DNA from: Pogostemon cablin
Taxonomy: Eukaryota > Streptophyta > Magnoliopsida > Lamiales > Lamiaceae
Assembly (NCBI GenBank): GCA_023678885.1
Contig: CM042952.1
Location: forward strand, 31,863,736 to 31,927,735
Reading direction: 5' to 3'
Length of the DNA stretch: 64,000 nucleotides
The notes under the pieces are model-generated. The model was not told the origin of the DNA. It saw only the letters and a program-made list of their open reading frames with translations, and searched no databases. Made by a program: the position numbers and the translations under genes. This document shows, piece by piece, positions 34,014-46,063 of the stretch (its first letter is position 1; every line of letters begins with the position of its first letter).

Positions 34014-35417
34014 ATGGACGGCAGACGGATTTCTCTTTTCCTATCCATTTTTCTCGCCATTTCTCTCTCCCTCTCCGCTCCTCTGCAGTACCAAACCCTC
34101 ATTCCCACCTCCCTTCCCCACCCCCAAACCCTCTCATGGGACACCCACCAAATCACCGAACCCGACTCCGACTCCGTACTCTCCCTAAACTTGCACCATG
34201 TAGACAATCTCTCTCCTGCTTCTGAGTCCACGCCGGAGTCGCTCTTCAAGCTCCGTCTCCGACGTGACGCCATCAGAGCCAAAGCTTTGTCCGCGATTGC
34301 TACCGTTGGCCAGAGCAACTCATCCCGGAGAGGCGCTGATTTCAGCAGCTCCATCGTTTCCGGGCTTGCGCAGGGAAGTGGGGAGTACTTCACTCGCATC
34401 GGGATTGGAACTCCGGCAAAGTATGTTTTCATGGTGCTGGACACCGGGAGCGACGTCGTTTGGGTCCAGTGCTCCCCCTGCAGGAAATGCTACACTCAGT
34501 CCGACCCGGTTTTCGATCCGAAAGCATCGACGTCGTTCCTGGGAGTGTCGTGTGTTTCCCCGCTCTGCCGCCATCTCGATTCCCCTGGATGCAACAACCG
34601 CCAGAAATGTCTCTACCAGGTTTCCTATGGCGACGGTTCATTTACGGTGGGAGAATTCTCGACCGAAACGCTGACGTTTAGGCGGACAAAAGTTAGCAAT
34701 GTTGCACTCGGCTGCGGACATGATAACGAGGGTTTGTTCGTCGGCGCCGCCGGTTTATTAGGGCTCGGCCGTGGGAAATTGTCTTTTCCGACTCAAGCAG
34801 GGCCTCGTTTCGGGAAGAAATTTTCGTATTGTTTGGTGGACCGCTCCGCTTCTTCTAAACCCTCTTCCATGGTTTTCGGCGATTCAGCGGTTTCCAGAAA
34901 CGCTCTGTTCACCCCGTTATTGACGAATCCGAAGCTGGACACCTTTTACTACGTCGGACTAAACGGAATATCAGTCGGCGGAACTCGAGTTCCGGGAATT
35001 ACGCCGTCGCTCTTCAAGCTCGACTCGACTGGCAATGGCGGTGTAATTGTTGACTCGGGAACGTCGGTTACCCGGTTGACACGACCCGCATACGTGGCGT
35101 TGAGGGATGCTTTCAGAAGCGGGGCTTCGAATTTGAAGCGGTCGGCGGAGTTCTCGCTGTTCGACACGTGCTACGATCTTTCTGGCAAGACGGAGGTGAA
35201 GGTTCCGACGGTGGTGCTGCATTTCGAAGGCAGCGATGTGTCGTTGCCGGCGTCGAATTATCTGATCCCGGTGGATGGTGATGGGAAGTTTTGCTTTGCA
35301 TTTGCGGGTACAATGAGCGGGTTGTCAATTTTGGGGAATATTCAGCAACAGGGTTTTCGGGTTGTGTTCGACTTGGCAAGCAATAGGGTCGGGTTCGCTC
35401 CAAATGGTTGCTCCTGA
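34014..35417 (+). CDS. nepenthesin-type aspartic protease (A1B family)
   Basis: A 467-residue secreted or apoplastic endopeptidase in one exon. A hydrophobic signal peptide covers about residues 5-24 (ISLFLSIFLAISLSLSA). A pro-segment follows, then the catalytic domain from about residue 122 (GEYFTRIGIGTP). The two catalytic motifs are DTGSDVVW and DSGTSVTRL. Between them lies the Cys-rich nepenthesin insert (CSPCRKCYTQSDPVFDP, then CNNRQKCLYQVSYGDGS). ILGNIQQQGFRVVFDL closes the fold. It resembles Arabidopsis At1g01300/At3g61820-type proteins; the substrate is unknown. The open frame extends 30 codons upstream of ATG 34014, but only from a GTG, and the signal peptide starts at this ATG. G+C is much higher than in the flanks, as usual for this intronless family. 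Confidence 0.95.
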   Translation: MDGRRISLFLSIFLAISLSLSAPLQYQTLIPTSLPHPQTLSWDTHQITEPDSDSVLSLNLHHVDNLSPASESTPESLFKLRLRRDAIRAKALSAIATVGQSNSSRRGADFSSSIVSGLAQGSGEYFTRIGIGTPAKYVFMVLDTGSDVVWVQCSPCRKCYTQSDPVFDPKASTSFLGVSCVSPLCRHLDSPGCNNRQKCLYQVSYGDGSFTVGEFSTETLTFRRTKVSNVALGCGHDNEGLFVGAAGLLGLGRGKLSFPTQAGPRFGKKFSYCLVDRSASSKPSSMVFGDSAVSRNALFTPLLTNPKLDTFYYVGLNGISVGGTRVPGITPSLFKLDSTGNGGVIVDSGTSVTRLTRPAYVALRDAFRSGASNLKRSAEFSLFDTCYDLSGKTEVKVPTVVLHFEGSDVSLPASNYLIPVDGDGKFCFAFAGTMSGLSILGNIQQQGFRVVFDLASNRVGFAPNGCS

Positions 35418-37548
35418 TAAAAAAGAGGAGATAGGAAGAGTTTGTTGTTTTTTTAAGGATTAATTACTTTCAACTATACAACATAAATTAACTCTTATTA
35501 CTATAAGATACATAAATTCAAATAATCTCGAATTCAAATTTATTATTTTAAGATAAAAAAAAAATGTAATGATATACCTAATATAATCATAATATTAATT
35601 AAATATTTTAAAATTAGATTTTATCTAAACTGACTTTCCGATTTTTATGACTTACCACGTCAATTAAGTTATCTCTTCCTAAATCATTTTTTATAAATAA
35701 ATTATCAATCTCTCTCCTCATCTAATTAAAGGGCAGACATCATCGCTGCATGTAGCCATGCCACACATCGTGCAATTGAGAAGGAATCTCCCACTGCCAA
35801 TCACCGTTGCTGCCGCAAGATCACGACCACACATCAATTCGTCATCACCGGCGCAAGTTCTCGACCGTCCACATGTCTCAATCGAAGTTTTTCTTGAGAT
35901 ATTTTAGATAAAAATAATTATAAATTTTACACATTCTCATCGAAATTCTTCGTCACACCAACAATTATTGGTTCTTACATATTAGAAGATGCTTCTTGTC
36001 CATAACCCATTATCTATTCAATTTTTTTAATTGTACTATTAACTTTGAATATATTTCATATTATCATAAAAATTAATTAAATTATGTTGTGCAAAATCAC
36101 TTTTGCACATAATTATTTACTAATTATGTAGAATTATTCTTGTTATTGATAAGTATTCACTAGTTGTGCATAATTATACACTAATTGTGCAAAATTAATC
36201 ATTAGTTGTGAATAATTATACACTAATTGTACAAAATTATTCACATAATAATATGGTAAAAATATGTAAAAAATTATATTATGCAAAACTATTCATTAGT
36301 TATGCATAATTATATAATAATTTTGCAAAATTATTCATGACAAGTTCGCCAAATTATATTGTGCAAAATTAATCATTTGTTGTGAATAATTATACACTAA
36401 TTGTGGAAAAATATGTAAACAAATTATATTGTGCAAAATTATTAAATAGTTGTACATAATTATACACTAATTAACACTATTGTACAATAATATAACTTGT
36501 TGTGCAACAATTTAACTTGTTGTGTAAATTTAGTTAATATACGATGAATAAATTTGAATTTTCATAAATATATGTTTTTCCTAAAATATATTTTGGGTAA
36601 AAGTAATAAATTTAATTTTGAGAAATAAATCTGGTATCTAACTGAAATTCATAAATATAAGTTAGTTTCCTTACATAAAATACAAATCCCACTGAATAAG
36701 GGATTGAAGAGATATAAATTTCATGATACAATTATATTAGAAGGACATATTTGAGATTATGCAATGTAATTTGGTATCTAATAATATTAATTTTAGATAA
36801 ACGTACTTAAAAATAATAATAGAATATAATTTTCATCTAAAATAAGTATTTTTTTTAATTATGTTAAAAACGTTAGCGTATGCTTTTCAGTTTGCATAAA
36901 GTGGGAAAACAAAAAGCTTCATTGACAATGAAAGGAGTATTTGTTTGCTCATTATAATTCCGGTCTGACGTAGTTTTATGGACATGTATGCGGTAAATAA
37001 AGTGTAACAAAATTTCCATTATTCGTGCGACATAGAAATGACAACTTTATCAACGTCACATTGCTGCTGGGCATAGTTATTTTTTATACTCCATACTCAA
37101 TTTATATTAGATTTATAAAATATTAAAGTAGTATATATGTTTATTAATTTTATTAAATAATGTAATTATATGTTAATTAATGGATGTATTATTGATTTTA
37201 TAATAATCTTCTTATTTTGTAATCACATTACTATTTGTAAATGGAGATGATACCTAGAATGCAGCAGCCATTAGCATTACTGTATATGTAATAAAATGTA
37301 GCAATATTTATATTACTGTATATTTAATAAAATATATCAATATTTATGGACGAACGGAAATGTTTTAAGAGATAAAGAGACGAGAAAAGACTATTTCATG
37401 TTATATTTCGCATGTATATAATTTTGACATATCACGTCTTTTAAATTTAATGATATGTCAAAATTCTAATTATATAAAATACAATATGAAATAGAACTTT
37501 GGAATAGTAAATCTAAATTGCAAACGGAACCTATACGGTTCCTCTTCG
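35418..37548. other. 3' flank and AT-rich intergenic, no gene seen
   Basis: Contains a short GC-richer patch at about 35730-35885 that I do not recognise, and the TTGTGCA repeats at 36085-36500. No coding frame. Confidence 0.5.
36085..36500 (+). repeat. degenerate repeats of TTGTGCAAAATTA / ATAATTATACAC
   Basis: TTGTGCAAAATTATT and AATTATACACTAATTGTG words alternate about seven times at irregular 50-70 base spacing. It looks like an eroded AT-rich minisatellite. Confidence 0.7.
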
Positions 37549-37638
37549 TATCTTTTATTACATTTTAGTGTTACTTCCCCTGTTACAATCCGTATAATAG
37601 GAGATGTAACACCAAAATATAACAGGACATCCAAGATA
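37549..37638. mobile_element. short hairpin MITE (family with 9700 and 38917)
   Basis: About 90 bases that fold on themselves. TATCTTTTATTACATTTTAG and GTGTTACTTCCCC at left pair with the right arm, which in reverse complement reads TATCTTGGATGTCCTGTTA then TATTTTGGTGTTACATCTCC. Confidence 0.6.
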
Positions 37639-37818
37639 CTTTAATATGATTACAAAATAAATTTTCTTGAATTTAATATTGTTACAAATTTTATTTTTCT
37701 TAACCTATTTTATTCTAGTTGTTTTTCAATTAGTGTCGTAACAATATTTCTTTAAGGGGGTACTCCGTCAACCTTTAAGAATTTCATTTTCTTTTTAAAC
37801 GCGTAGGATACCCATGTT

Positions 37819-38166
37819 TAGAAATGCACAAATGAACTGGAACCGGCGATTCGAACCGGGAAACCACCTGTTTTAACCGGAATCGGAACCGCCAAAAAAA
37901 AAATCGGAACCGGCTAAGGAAGGTTCGGTTCCGATTCCTCATATTTGGGAAAAATCGACGGTTTCGGTTCCAAACCGACGGTTCCGGTTCGAACTGCCGG
38001 TTTTTTAATTTTTTTTTATTTTTTACGCTTAAAAGCCAAAAAAAAATTAAAACCGGAACCGGAACCGTCGGTTCCGGAACCAAAAGCTTCGTACCCCGAT
38101 TCGATTCTGATTCCCACAGCCAGTTTGAAATCGAAATCGACGGTTCTAAATCGGGGTGCATGTCTA
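37819..38166. mobile_element. hAT-like non-autonomous element rich in AACCGG / CCGGTT
   Basis: The left tip TAGAAATGCAC and the reverse complement of the right tip, TAGACATGCAC, form an 11-base inverted repeat. The interior carries AACCGGAACCG at left and CGGTTCCGGTT further right, and can fold. Flanking octamers CCCATGTT and CTCACATT agree at 5 of 8 positions, so the 8-bp duplication is weak. The open frames across it are low-complexity artefacts. Confidence 0.55.
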
Positions 38167-38916
38167 CTCACATTCCTTTTATCCCATTAAAAAACAAAAG
38201 ATCTCAATCAATGGGTTGTTGAAAAACAAAAGGAGGTGGGGAGATATGAAGATTGAGAAACAAATTAGGGGCGTTGATTCCGGTGCACATGGGGCTGGCG
38301 TTGCAGGGACAAATCAGTCAACACACTTATCGTCTTTTTGCCCTTTCTATTGATATGGGACCCACATATCACGCCTCTACTTTTTCCACCTTGTTCCTAT
38401 TGTTCCATAACATTTACACCTACATTAATTTTCCCATTCCTTGTGTATAGCACAAGAATCACCCTTACATTAAATTTGTTACACTAATACTTAATTCATT
38501 TCGCAAAATATCATTGCACCCATTTTTAATAAAATAATTTATTCAATTTGTTAGTGAATTTTAAATAAATTTTTTAATAATTTTGTTTCATCGCAGATAA
38601 TAAAACTTGAACAAGAATTATTGTTTAATTAAATGCATCTATGTTAGCCTTATAGGCTAAGCATGTGAATGTTTCAAGTAAATAAAATTTAAATAAAATT
38701 ACATTTATCTAATATAAACATCTTTCTTTCCATAATTATAGAGCTAGATAGTAGTATTTGGGCATCATAATTCGATGTAAGTGTTCAAAATTTAAGAGAA
38801 AGTATTTGAATATAAAATAAAACAAAAACTGCCAATCTGCCACGTGGCATGTCCCTTCCATTGTGCAGATTATGTAATTTAATCATCACAAAAACACAAG
38901 TAGATTAAGGCTGTTC
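38167..38916. other. intergenic, no gene seen
   Basis: No coding frame with recognisable features; mostly AT-rich. Confidence 0.45.
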
Positions 38917-39103
38917 GGATCTCCAGTTACATTTTGGCGTTATATTTTCTGTTATAAACTGTTGGAAGATTGACACGTAGGATAAACTATTCTATACCCT
39001 AACAATCAACCCTATGGGGAAATGCTGAGATTTTTATGTGTCACTCATCTAACGCGTGTAACAGGAGATGCAATACCAAAATGTAACAGGACATCCAAAA
39101 TCC
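38917..39103. mobile_element. MITE (family with 9700 and 37549)
   Basis: The left arm GGATCTCCAGTTACATTTTGG and the reverse complement of the right arm, GGATTTTGGATGTCCTG then TTACATTTTGGTATTGCA, are imperfect inverted repeats. The interior contains GACACGTAGG and GTGTCACTCATCTAACG, as in the 9700 element. Confidence 0.6.
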
Positions 39104-39774
39104 TAAGAAACATGAATGATCGGATTAACTAAATTAATATATATCTATTTCTTAAAAGATTAAACAAAACCAGTCCACTTAACTTTAATGATAACCCTAC
39201 CAAATTATACTGCATTTATTACGTCCTGAAAGACATTCAAAGCTAAAATCCCTCATCTGATATTCTTATATTTTACTACTTTATTTCGTAATGTTTAAGA
39301 TATATGCAATTATTTAAAAAATAATATAAAAGTGTCATATGGCAATCTATATTGGAATTATTATCCCTATTGTTTAATCACTGCTCCCACTCGAATCTTA
39401 TCAGATCTTGGAGTTTTTCCAATTATTACATTAATAAACAATTTGTGCGGCTTAGCTTTTAAAACAAATGTCAGTTTTCTTAATTATTATATAAATATTA
39501 TTAAATCCAGTTAATACTTTCTAATAAAAAGACTAGTTTTTTTAAGGGTAAAGATTTGTATTCATATTCTATACATTTAAAATTTAAAAAAAAATTATGT
39601 ATCAATCAGTTTAAAATATAATTAATCTTGAGATTTAGGGTATAATATAATTATTTAATTAGGGTTAATTTTAGGAGTATAGTATTAACATATCTTCGGT
39701 TGCATGGATACTAGTTCATACCTCACATTTAAAATATAGTACTATACAATTATATATTTGTTAATAAAAATATA
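39104..39774. other. AT-rich intergenic, no gene seen
   Basis: No coding frame of interest. Around 39620-39665 a TTTAGGGTATAATATAATT stretch recalls the 31905 minisatellite. Confidence 0.45.
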
Positions 39775-40036
39775 TTCCCTACATCCCATACATATGTTCA
39801 CGCTTTCTATTTTCGTCCGTCCCTAAAAGGAAACTTCATATCAACCAACAACCTCAAAAGTTCTCTTAATTTCAAAAATATCACTCTCACCTAACACACA
39901 TAACATACTTTATAATTTATTTATTACCTAAAAATACCACAATACCCCTAAAAAGTCAATAAAATTGGTCAAAAAACAATTTTTCTTAAATTTCGTATCT
40001 ACAGTACCGGTGAATATAAGTCTGGGACGGAGGGAG
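39775..40036. mobile_element. Stowaway-like MITE
   Basis: The left end TTCCCTACATCCCATACA and right end TCTGGGACGGAGGGAG form inverted repeats, with TA at 39773-39774 and 40037-40038. The interior is the reverse complement of the family at 3703 and 60667 (ACCTAAAAATACCACAATAC, then AACACACATAACATACTTTA). Confidence 0.8.
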
Positions 40037-41416
40037 TATACATTATTACATAAAATTTTATACAATATATTTTTCTTTAATCTTTTAGTGATAAACTGAA
40101 CATAAAAGAATGTTTTATTAAAAAACGCATATGGAGAGTTTGAAGGACACAAGCACTCTTCTAAAGTCGATTTACATAGTTTAGTATGTGAATCTAGTTT
40201 TTTCTTAATGCTACATTATGTGGTCTCTTATTCCAATCCTATATACCTTATAGTGTGTAATTGTATTAGTGAAAGTGTAGACCCATATTTTAATTATATT
40301 AGTGGGTGTGTGTAAGTTCCATAGATGTAAAAAAGAAAAAGGGACTTTTAAGATGAGACATCCAAAATAAAATTATTAAGGATTTAAATTAAAGAACGAC
40401 CACCAAGTTCACATGGACTAACTCCTTAAAATATCACAAGGTTAATGTTGTTAATTTTGAGGGGAAGGCGGAAGGGTAGATTTGTTGATGAAATGAGGGG
40501 AATCAAAGTCGTGTTTGATTTAAATAGTTGTTGAGAACTAATACAGTAGCGCTTTTAGCACAAAGTAGTAGCTTTTAACCTAAGGTGCTATCGTCATTAT
40601 TATCGTGCCGAATCTTTAGTGGATGGACCATTGCACGTTATTGTGCACCTTTGTCTCTTGGCATAATCCCACGTTCCCAACCAACTAATATAATACCTGA
40701 TAATAATTGTTACTACTATAATAATTATACATGTAAATGGAGTTTATGAGAAAAATACATAATTAAAAAAACTTCAAAGGTTGGTTGGTTTATTTGATTG
40801 ACCACATAATTCGGAGGTGTAGAGAGATTATAATGAGCAAGATTGAAGGGCAATATGTTATGTGAAGGGTATATTTGATACAAGTTATGTGGAGTATATA
40901 TGTAGAATATGTTTATTTATAGTGATACATATTTTAACACTCTAAAATTATAGTAGTATTTTAATGTATCATTCATCATGCTTATAAAATAAAATACTAA
41001 TTTAACTACTTATAAACATATTTTACGTATTTCATATAACAATAGTCATACTTTTTTAATTATGCTTAATAGATCTCATAAGTCACCTCAGTAACTTTGC
41101 CTAAATTAAAACATGAATTCCGTCATTTTTGTAAAGAGATCTAGATACCTAGTATTCTTGATTTTCATCATTTATGGAGTATTTTAATATTTAAAACTTA
41201 GAAGTTCTTTAAAATTTAGATTTGAGTGCCCATTTTTATTTAGACATAAATTTGAGAATGACAAGTTGGACTTAATGGGTTAAATCTTTAGTTGGCAATT
41301 TGAAATGTTGGGCAACATCTATAAGACCCATTAGGGGTGTTCCTGAATCCGGATTTAAAAAAAAAATTAAAAATAATAAAAGAAATAAAATTATTTATTT
41401 TTATTTTGTAGTCATT
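40037..41416. other. AT-rich intergenic and SINAT promoter side, no gene seen
   Basis: No recognisable gene. The end of this stretch leads into a CT-rich tract (41417-41448) that is probably the SINAT 5' leader. Confidence 0.45.
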
Positions 41417-41557
41417 CTGCCCTCTCTCTCTCTCCCTCTCCCTCCCAGTAAGGTATCCAGAAAAGCATCTTCAAGGCACCCGTTTCTCTCTCTTCCATAT
41501 TCAACAACTCTGGGGAGATTTCTGGATATACATCCAAACTCATCAAGGAAATTTGAA

Positions 41558-41572
41558 ATGTACAATAATTAA
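41558..41572 (+). promoter_or_regulatory. short upstream ORF (four codons) before SINAT start
   Basis: ATGTACAATAATTAA ends 12 bases before the SINAT start codon. If the leader is transcribed as supposed, ribosomes would meet this uORF first. Its effect cannot be judged from sequence. Confidence 0.45.
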
Positions 41573-41584
41573 TTTAGGAAAAAT

Positions 41585-43932
41585 ATGGAAGCCAGCATCG
41601 AATGCGTATCATCTGTTGATGGAATGGATGAAGATGAGATCTCTCATCCTCTTTTGCGTTTTTCATCTCCGAAGCCATCTCACAATAATCTCATTAATCC
41701 ACCCACAAGTGTTCACGAGCTTCTCGAGTGCCCTGTTTGTACTAATTCTATGTACCCTCCAATCCATCAGGTTTCTTTTCTTTCTTTCTTTCCTTTTTTA
41801 TTGGTAAATTTCCACTTGATTGTATTTTAGTGTTTTTAGATAAATAAATAAAATTGGTTGCAACTGCTGGGTTGAATCTCCTGAGGGATATATTGATTGA
41901 TCAGTTGCAGCATTTTCACACTCTTGAAAGCTATGGAATTGAATCTGTCTACTAACCATGGAATAAAAATCATTTTAATGACTACTAACTAATTCAAGTA
42001 TAATGCCTGCTAAGTGAAAACCAATCTATATCTAGATGAAGCTTTTCTTGTATCATAATATAGTACCAGCTATAATTTACTTGTGGAGAATGTTTTGGAA
42101 ATTTGGCTTCTCTGTTTCTTATGTTCTTGCTGGGGGCTGGGGCACAGGCACAATTATGAAATGCTTAATGACAAATTTTGAGAATGAGGATAAGCTTGGT
42201 AGCCGCTTGGTTTAAATTTCAGAATGATAATGCTAATGTGAATCATTAATGAGATTAATGGTAATATGAATGAAATTGATTGAAGGGTTATGTGTAGTCA
42301 TTGAAGAATGATTGAGGATTTCAAATTCCCATTACCCCTTATCAAACATGAGGAATGAGAATTAATCCCCTCTCATTCCCATTACCCCAAGCCCCTTTTA
42401 GGGGCTGTTTGGTTGGGGGTAATGAGAGGGGTAATGGGAATAGATATATATTGATTCTCATTGTTGATGCTTGGTTGGTGCAGTGAGAATCAAATTTCCT
42501 CAATCACCCTCATTGATTCAATAACTACTCTCAACCCTTCATTCCTATTGTCATTGACTCCTTAATGATACCCATTGTCGTTCCGATTGAGAAATTCATA
42601 CAAAGCGGCCCCTTAATTGTCTGAATTCTGGGTAGATGATAAATGTGGCTCCCCCAGTTTATTAGAGATGAGGTACTAGATTGTCATGATTCTGGCTCAT
42701 ACCATTTGGTTAGTAATTGACATGGTGTCCAGTATTGCAGATTTATTTTATTTGTATTGAATTGGGTAGAGTTGTAGTTTGTAATTAATTAAGGTTTATC
42801 TTTATTCTAGAGTACCACCAAACTGGTATTCTGTGAGCAGATAAAAAATTTTGGTTGTGTTGGAACAAATAATTACTGCACATGCACCAGTACATGAAAC
42901 TTCACTATAAATTGAAAATTGACATCATGTGAACTAACATTGATTTGATGAAAATTGCAAGAACCAGAATATATACACTATAATAATTAACATACTCATA
43001 CTTTAATTTTGGTTGTCAAAAATCTTGTTCTACGTACATTCTTCAACTCATTAAATAGATAAACTCAACTGCTGCAGTGCCACAATGGGCACACTCTGTG
43101 TTCTACATGTAAAGTGAGAGTTCACAATAGGTGCCCAACCTGTAGACAGGAGCTCGGGGATATAAGATGCTTGGCACTAGAAAAGGTGGCCGAATCACTC
43201 GAACTTCCTTGCAAATATTGCTCCCTCGGATGTCCTGAAATCTTCCCTTATTATAGTAAGCTGAAGCATGAGACTGTTTGCAACTTTCGGCCTTACACCT
43301 GCCCTTATGCTGGGTCAGAGTGTTCGGTCGTTGGGGATATCCCATTCCTAGTTGCTCATCTGAGAGATGATCACAAAGTGGACATGCATTCTGGATGCAC
43401 GTTTAACCATCGCTATGTTAAATCTAATCCTAGAGACGTAGAGAACGCCACATGGATGCTAACCGTGAGTATTTCTCTATACTCATTATTTTGATATTCC
43501 TAGAGCACTTACTATTGTTCCCTGTATTTGTTTAGCCTATGATGGTCGCTCAATCTTTCCCTTTTTCTTCAGGTTTTCCATTGTTTTGGTCAATATTTTT
43601 GCCTTCATTTTGAAGCATTCCAACTTGGAATGGCCCCTGTGTATATGGCGTTTCTTCGGTTCATGGGAGATGAAATGGATGCTCGGAACTATAGCTACAG
43701 TCTGGAGGTTGGGGGGAATGGAAGGAAACTAATATGGGAGGGCACTCCTCGAAGCATTAGAGATGGTCACAGAAAGGTTCGGGATAGCCATGATGGTCTC
43801 ATTGTACAGCGGAATATGGCACTTTTTTTCTCTGGAGGTGACAAGAAAGAGCTCAAACTTCGTGTAACTGGTCGAATATGGAAGGAGCAACAGAGCCCAG
43901 ATGGAACTTGCATACCCAATCTGTGTACTTAA
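41585..43932 (+). CDS. SINAT: SINAT-type RING E3 ubiquitin ligase
   Basis: Three exons, 41585-41770, 43078-43464 and 43573-43932, all joined in phase 0, give 310 residues, the normal SINAT length. The RING finger covers about residues 49-84 (ECPVCTNSMYPPIHQ across the first splice, then CHNGHTLCSTCKVR and CPTCRQ). The SIAH-type zinc finger follows (CKYCSLGCPEIFPY, CNFRPYTCPYAGSECSV, HLRDDHKVDMH). The C-terminal TRAF-like substrate-binding domain ends RIWKEQQSPDGTCIPNLC. SINAT ligases dimerise and target proteins for degradation, with known roles in brassinosteroid, autophagy and drought pathways; the target here is unknown. The first intron (1307 bases) carries a MITE. ATG 41585 opens the family-typical MEASIECVSS start. 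Confidence 0.95.
42401..42612. mobile_element. Tourist-like MITE in SINAT intron 1
   Basis: The left end GGGGCTGTTTGGTTG and the reverse complement of the right end, GGGGCCGCTTTG, are inverted repeats. TTA flanks both sides (42398-42400 and 42613-42615). The stretch just left (42190-42397) has similar CATTACCCC words and may be a related, older copy. Confidence 0.6.
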
Positions 43933-44824
43933 AACCTGCATGCCTTTCTCCCCTGTTTTCCTACCCTACCTCACACTTACAAGTTTCTTGATAACTTTAT
44001 TGCTGATTTTCGGTCAATCTCTAGAAACTCCTAAAAATTGGTTACATTGTGCTATCTACTCTGGAGAAGGTTGACTAGTCACGAATACATGTTCCATTTA
44101 TTGGGCCTTACAAGTATAATATAACACCACATTCTTGCTACATCTCTACTGTTATTTCTGGCCGATGTAAGCCGAAGACAAAATCATCAAAAGTTTTTCT
44201 TTTACTATATGTAAAGAAATTCAGACATTGCAATTTAAAATTTTAAAAAAGCTCAGCCAACTAAAATTATCTAATATATTTAACGTTTTCATATTATAGG
44301 TCATAATTAGGGGAGAAAAAGTTTCAGAAAACAGTAATATAATTATCCATTTTCAAGTTGCAGCTGAGTTGTGGTAAAGAGAGAACTTGGGGTCGGAAAT
44401 CATCCACAAGAAAGCAGACAAGTGGCCATTCAAGACAGACATTTTTCACGTTCACATGAACAAAATTCATAGTACTACTTTGGTGTTATTAAAATCAACT
44501 AGAACAGGTTGATCGGCAATCTACTCTACAGGCAAAATTCATAAATAAGCACACTTCAAATTCATAAATAGCGCATTTAATGCTTCACCAAATGCAACAT
44601 GCAATGTATAATCTTAAAGAGTGCTTATGTGAGAGAATCTAGGATATACAAGCATATATCACCAAAAATTGAGAAACCATGGATTTCCTAATGCATGCAA
44701 AAATGAGCCTGTGGATATGCCACTCTATTCCTTCATGCTCTCTCCTACACCTAAAGCAGGCAGACAATGATAAAAGAAGTGTAGCTATTTACAACTGTAT
44801 GTGTGCAAGAGAAACAAGATCCAA
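43933..44824. other. intergenic between convergent genes, no gene seen
   Basis: 3' flanks of SINAT (plus) and the DUF212 gene (minus). No coding frame seen. Confidence 0.5.
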
Positions 44825-45649
44825 TCAGGCTGGAAAGAGGCAAATTTGACAACATATAGAAGCTACAAGAATACCAAGTAGAGCTCCAGCAAAGACCTGA
44901 GATGGAGTGTGACCCAGAAGCTCCTTCAGCTTTCTTTGGCTTATGGGGTGCCCTTGGAACAAGTCCTCAATTATCAGATTCAAAACCTACTTCCAATTAA
45001 CAGATTTTACAACAATCAGCATACATTTTTCATCAAGATTTGTTAGAATATAGTGTTGTTGGTTTGTTACCTGAGCTTGCATCCCAGCGTGTCGTCTAAC
45101 GCCAATAGCATCATACATAACAATCAAACTGAAACCCAAACAAACAGGGAACAAAGAATCTGCGATTCCATGGCAGATAGCCACTGAGGTGGTTAGCGCA
45201 GTGCATAATGCAGAATGTGAAGAAGGCATTCCACCGGAAGCGAACATTATCCTGAAATCCCATTTCCTCTCCACGAAGAAATTCAACAGAACCTTCATCG
45301 ATTGAGCAGCTGCCCAACCGCACAAACCCGAAACAAATGTTGGATTCGCGGCTAATGTAGCCATTAACGGACTTACTTTAACCTTTGCTGTTGCCGTCAC
45401 GCTCATAAGCGCCGATCCAAAAGCACCGTTCTGAAGAAACTCTGTTTCCTGATAACTAAAAGCAGAGGATTTCGCCGCTAACTCCCTCACTTTCTGAAAA
45501 AGGGGAACTAGATAAGAAAAGCGATTGCACCATATCCGAGGGTTCAGAGTACACCTTGTGAAAGAAGATTTCTTCAATCTTCTAGAATTGGAAAGACCGA
45601 CGAAGCTTGAGCCTTTGAACGGAGAAGTTATCATAGTCAGAGAATCCAT
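44825..45649 (-). CDS. DUF212 / divergent PAP2 family membrane protein
   Basis: Two exons on the minus strand, 45071-45649 then 44825-44986, joined in phase 0 across an 84-base intron, give 246 residues. The core has FVSGLCGWAAAQSMKVLL, FASGGMPSSHSALCTAL, FSLIVMYDAIGVRRHAG and, in exon 2, LLGHTPSQVFAGALLGIL. This is the family often annotated acid phosphatase/vanadium haloperoxidase-related. PSSHS and GVRRHAG resemble the PAP2 phosphatase His motifs. Biochemical role is not established. The Ser/Arg-rich first 60 residues suggest a plastid or mitochondrial transit peptide. Three or more hydrophobic helices suggest a membrane protein. Exon 2 lies outside the main open frame and was found from the family sequence and the GT-AG borders. 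Divergent with the DRP1 remnant. Confidence 0.9.
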
Positions 45650-46017
45650 GAAACGAAATTAATCAGCAGTTCAGTTTCATTCTGCAGACGAAGAACACGA
45701 GAAATGGATGGCGGTAATTATGTGGAGTGGAGAAGCAGCCAATTTGATTTATATGGCAACAAGACGAGGCATCATATTTGCTGGTTTAGAGAATATGCCA
45801 AATATGTATTGATATTTTTCAACATCTCCATTTGTATTTCTGTATTTAACCCTAGTTCACCATCTTCGATTTGTGCGTGTGGTTATATATCTGCAGACGC
45901 TTTGCCCACTTTCCAATTATCACCTGATCTTGCAATGTACACCAGAGACTTCACGAATTCTACTTTTTCAAAATTTCTTCCTTTCCGTCATTAAATTTAA
46001 AAAAAAAAAAAGTTAGA

Positions 46018-46063
46018 TGGGCCTACATCTGCCCTCGTAAATTGGGCCGACACTCTCGGCCCA
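46018..46063. promoter_or_regulatory. three site II elements (TGGGCC) in a divergent promoter
   Basis: TGGGCC at 46018 and 46043 and GGCCCA at 46058 lie between the DUF212 gene (minus) and the DRP1 remnant (plus). Site II motifs are known TCP-factor targets in promoters of housekeeping plant genes. The 752 bases between the two starts may be a shared promoter. Confidence 0.5.

Noticed and set aside
33977..35403. Several antisense and shifted frames across the aspartic protease
   Set aside because: Shadows caused by the high G+C of the real gene; none has domain features.
37784..38190. Open frames of 125 and 81 codons rich in Asn, Arg, Phe and Pro
   Set aside because: Low-complexity translations of the AACCGG/CCGGTT transposon.
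45704..45994. Plus-strand open frame of 96 codons
   Set aside because: It falls in the divergent promoter region upstream of DUF212, with no recognisable domain.
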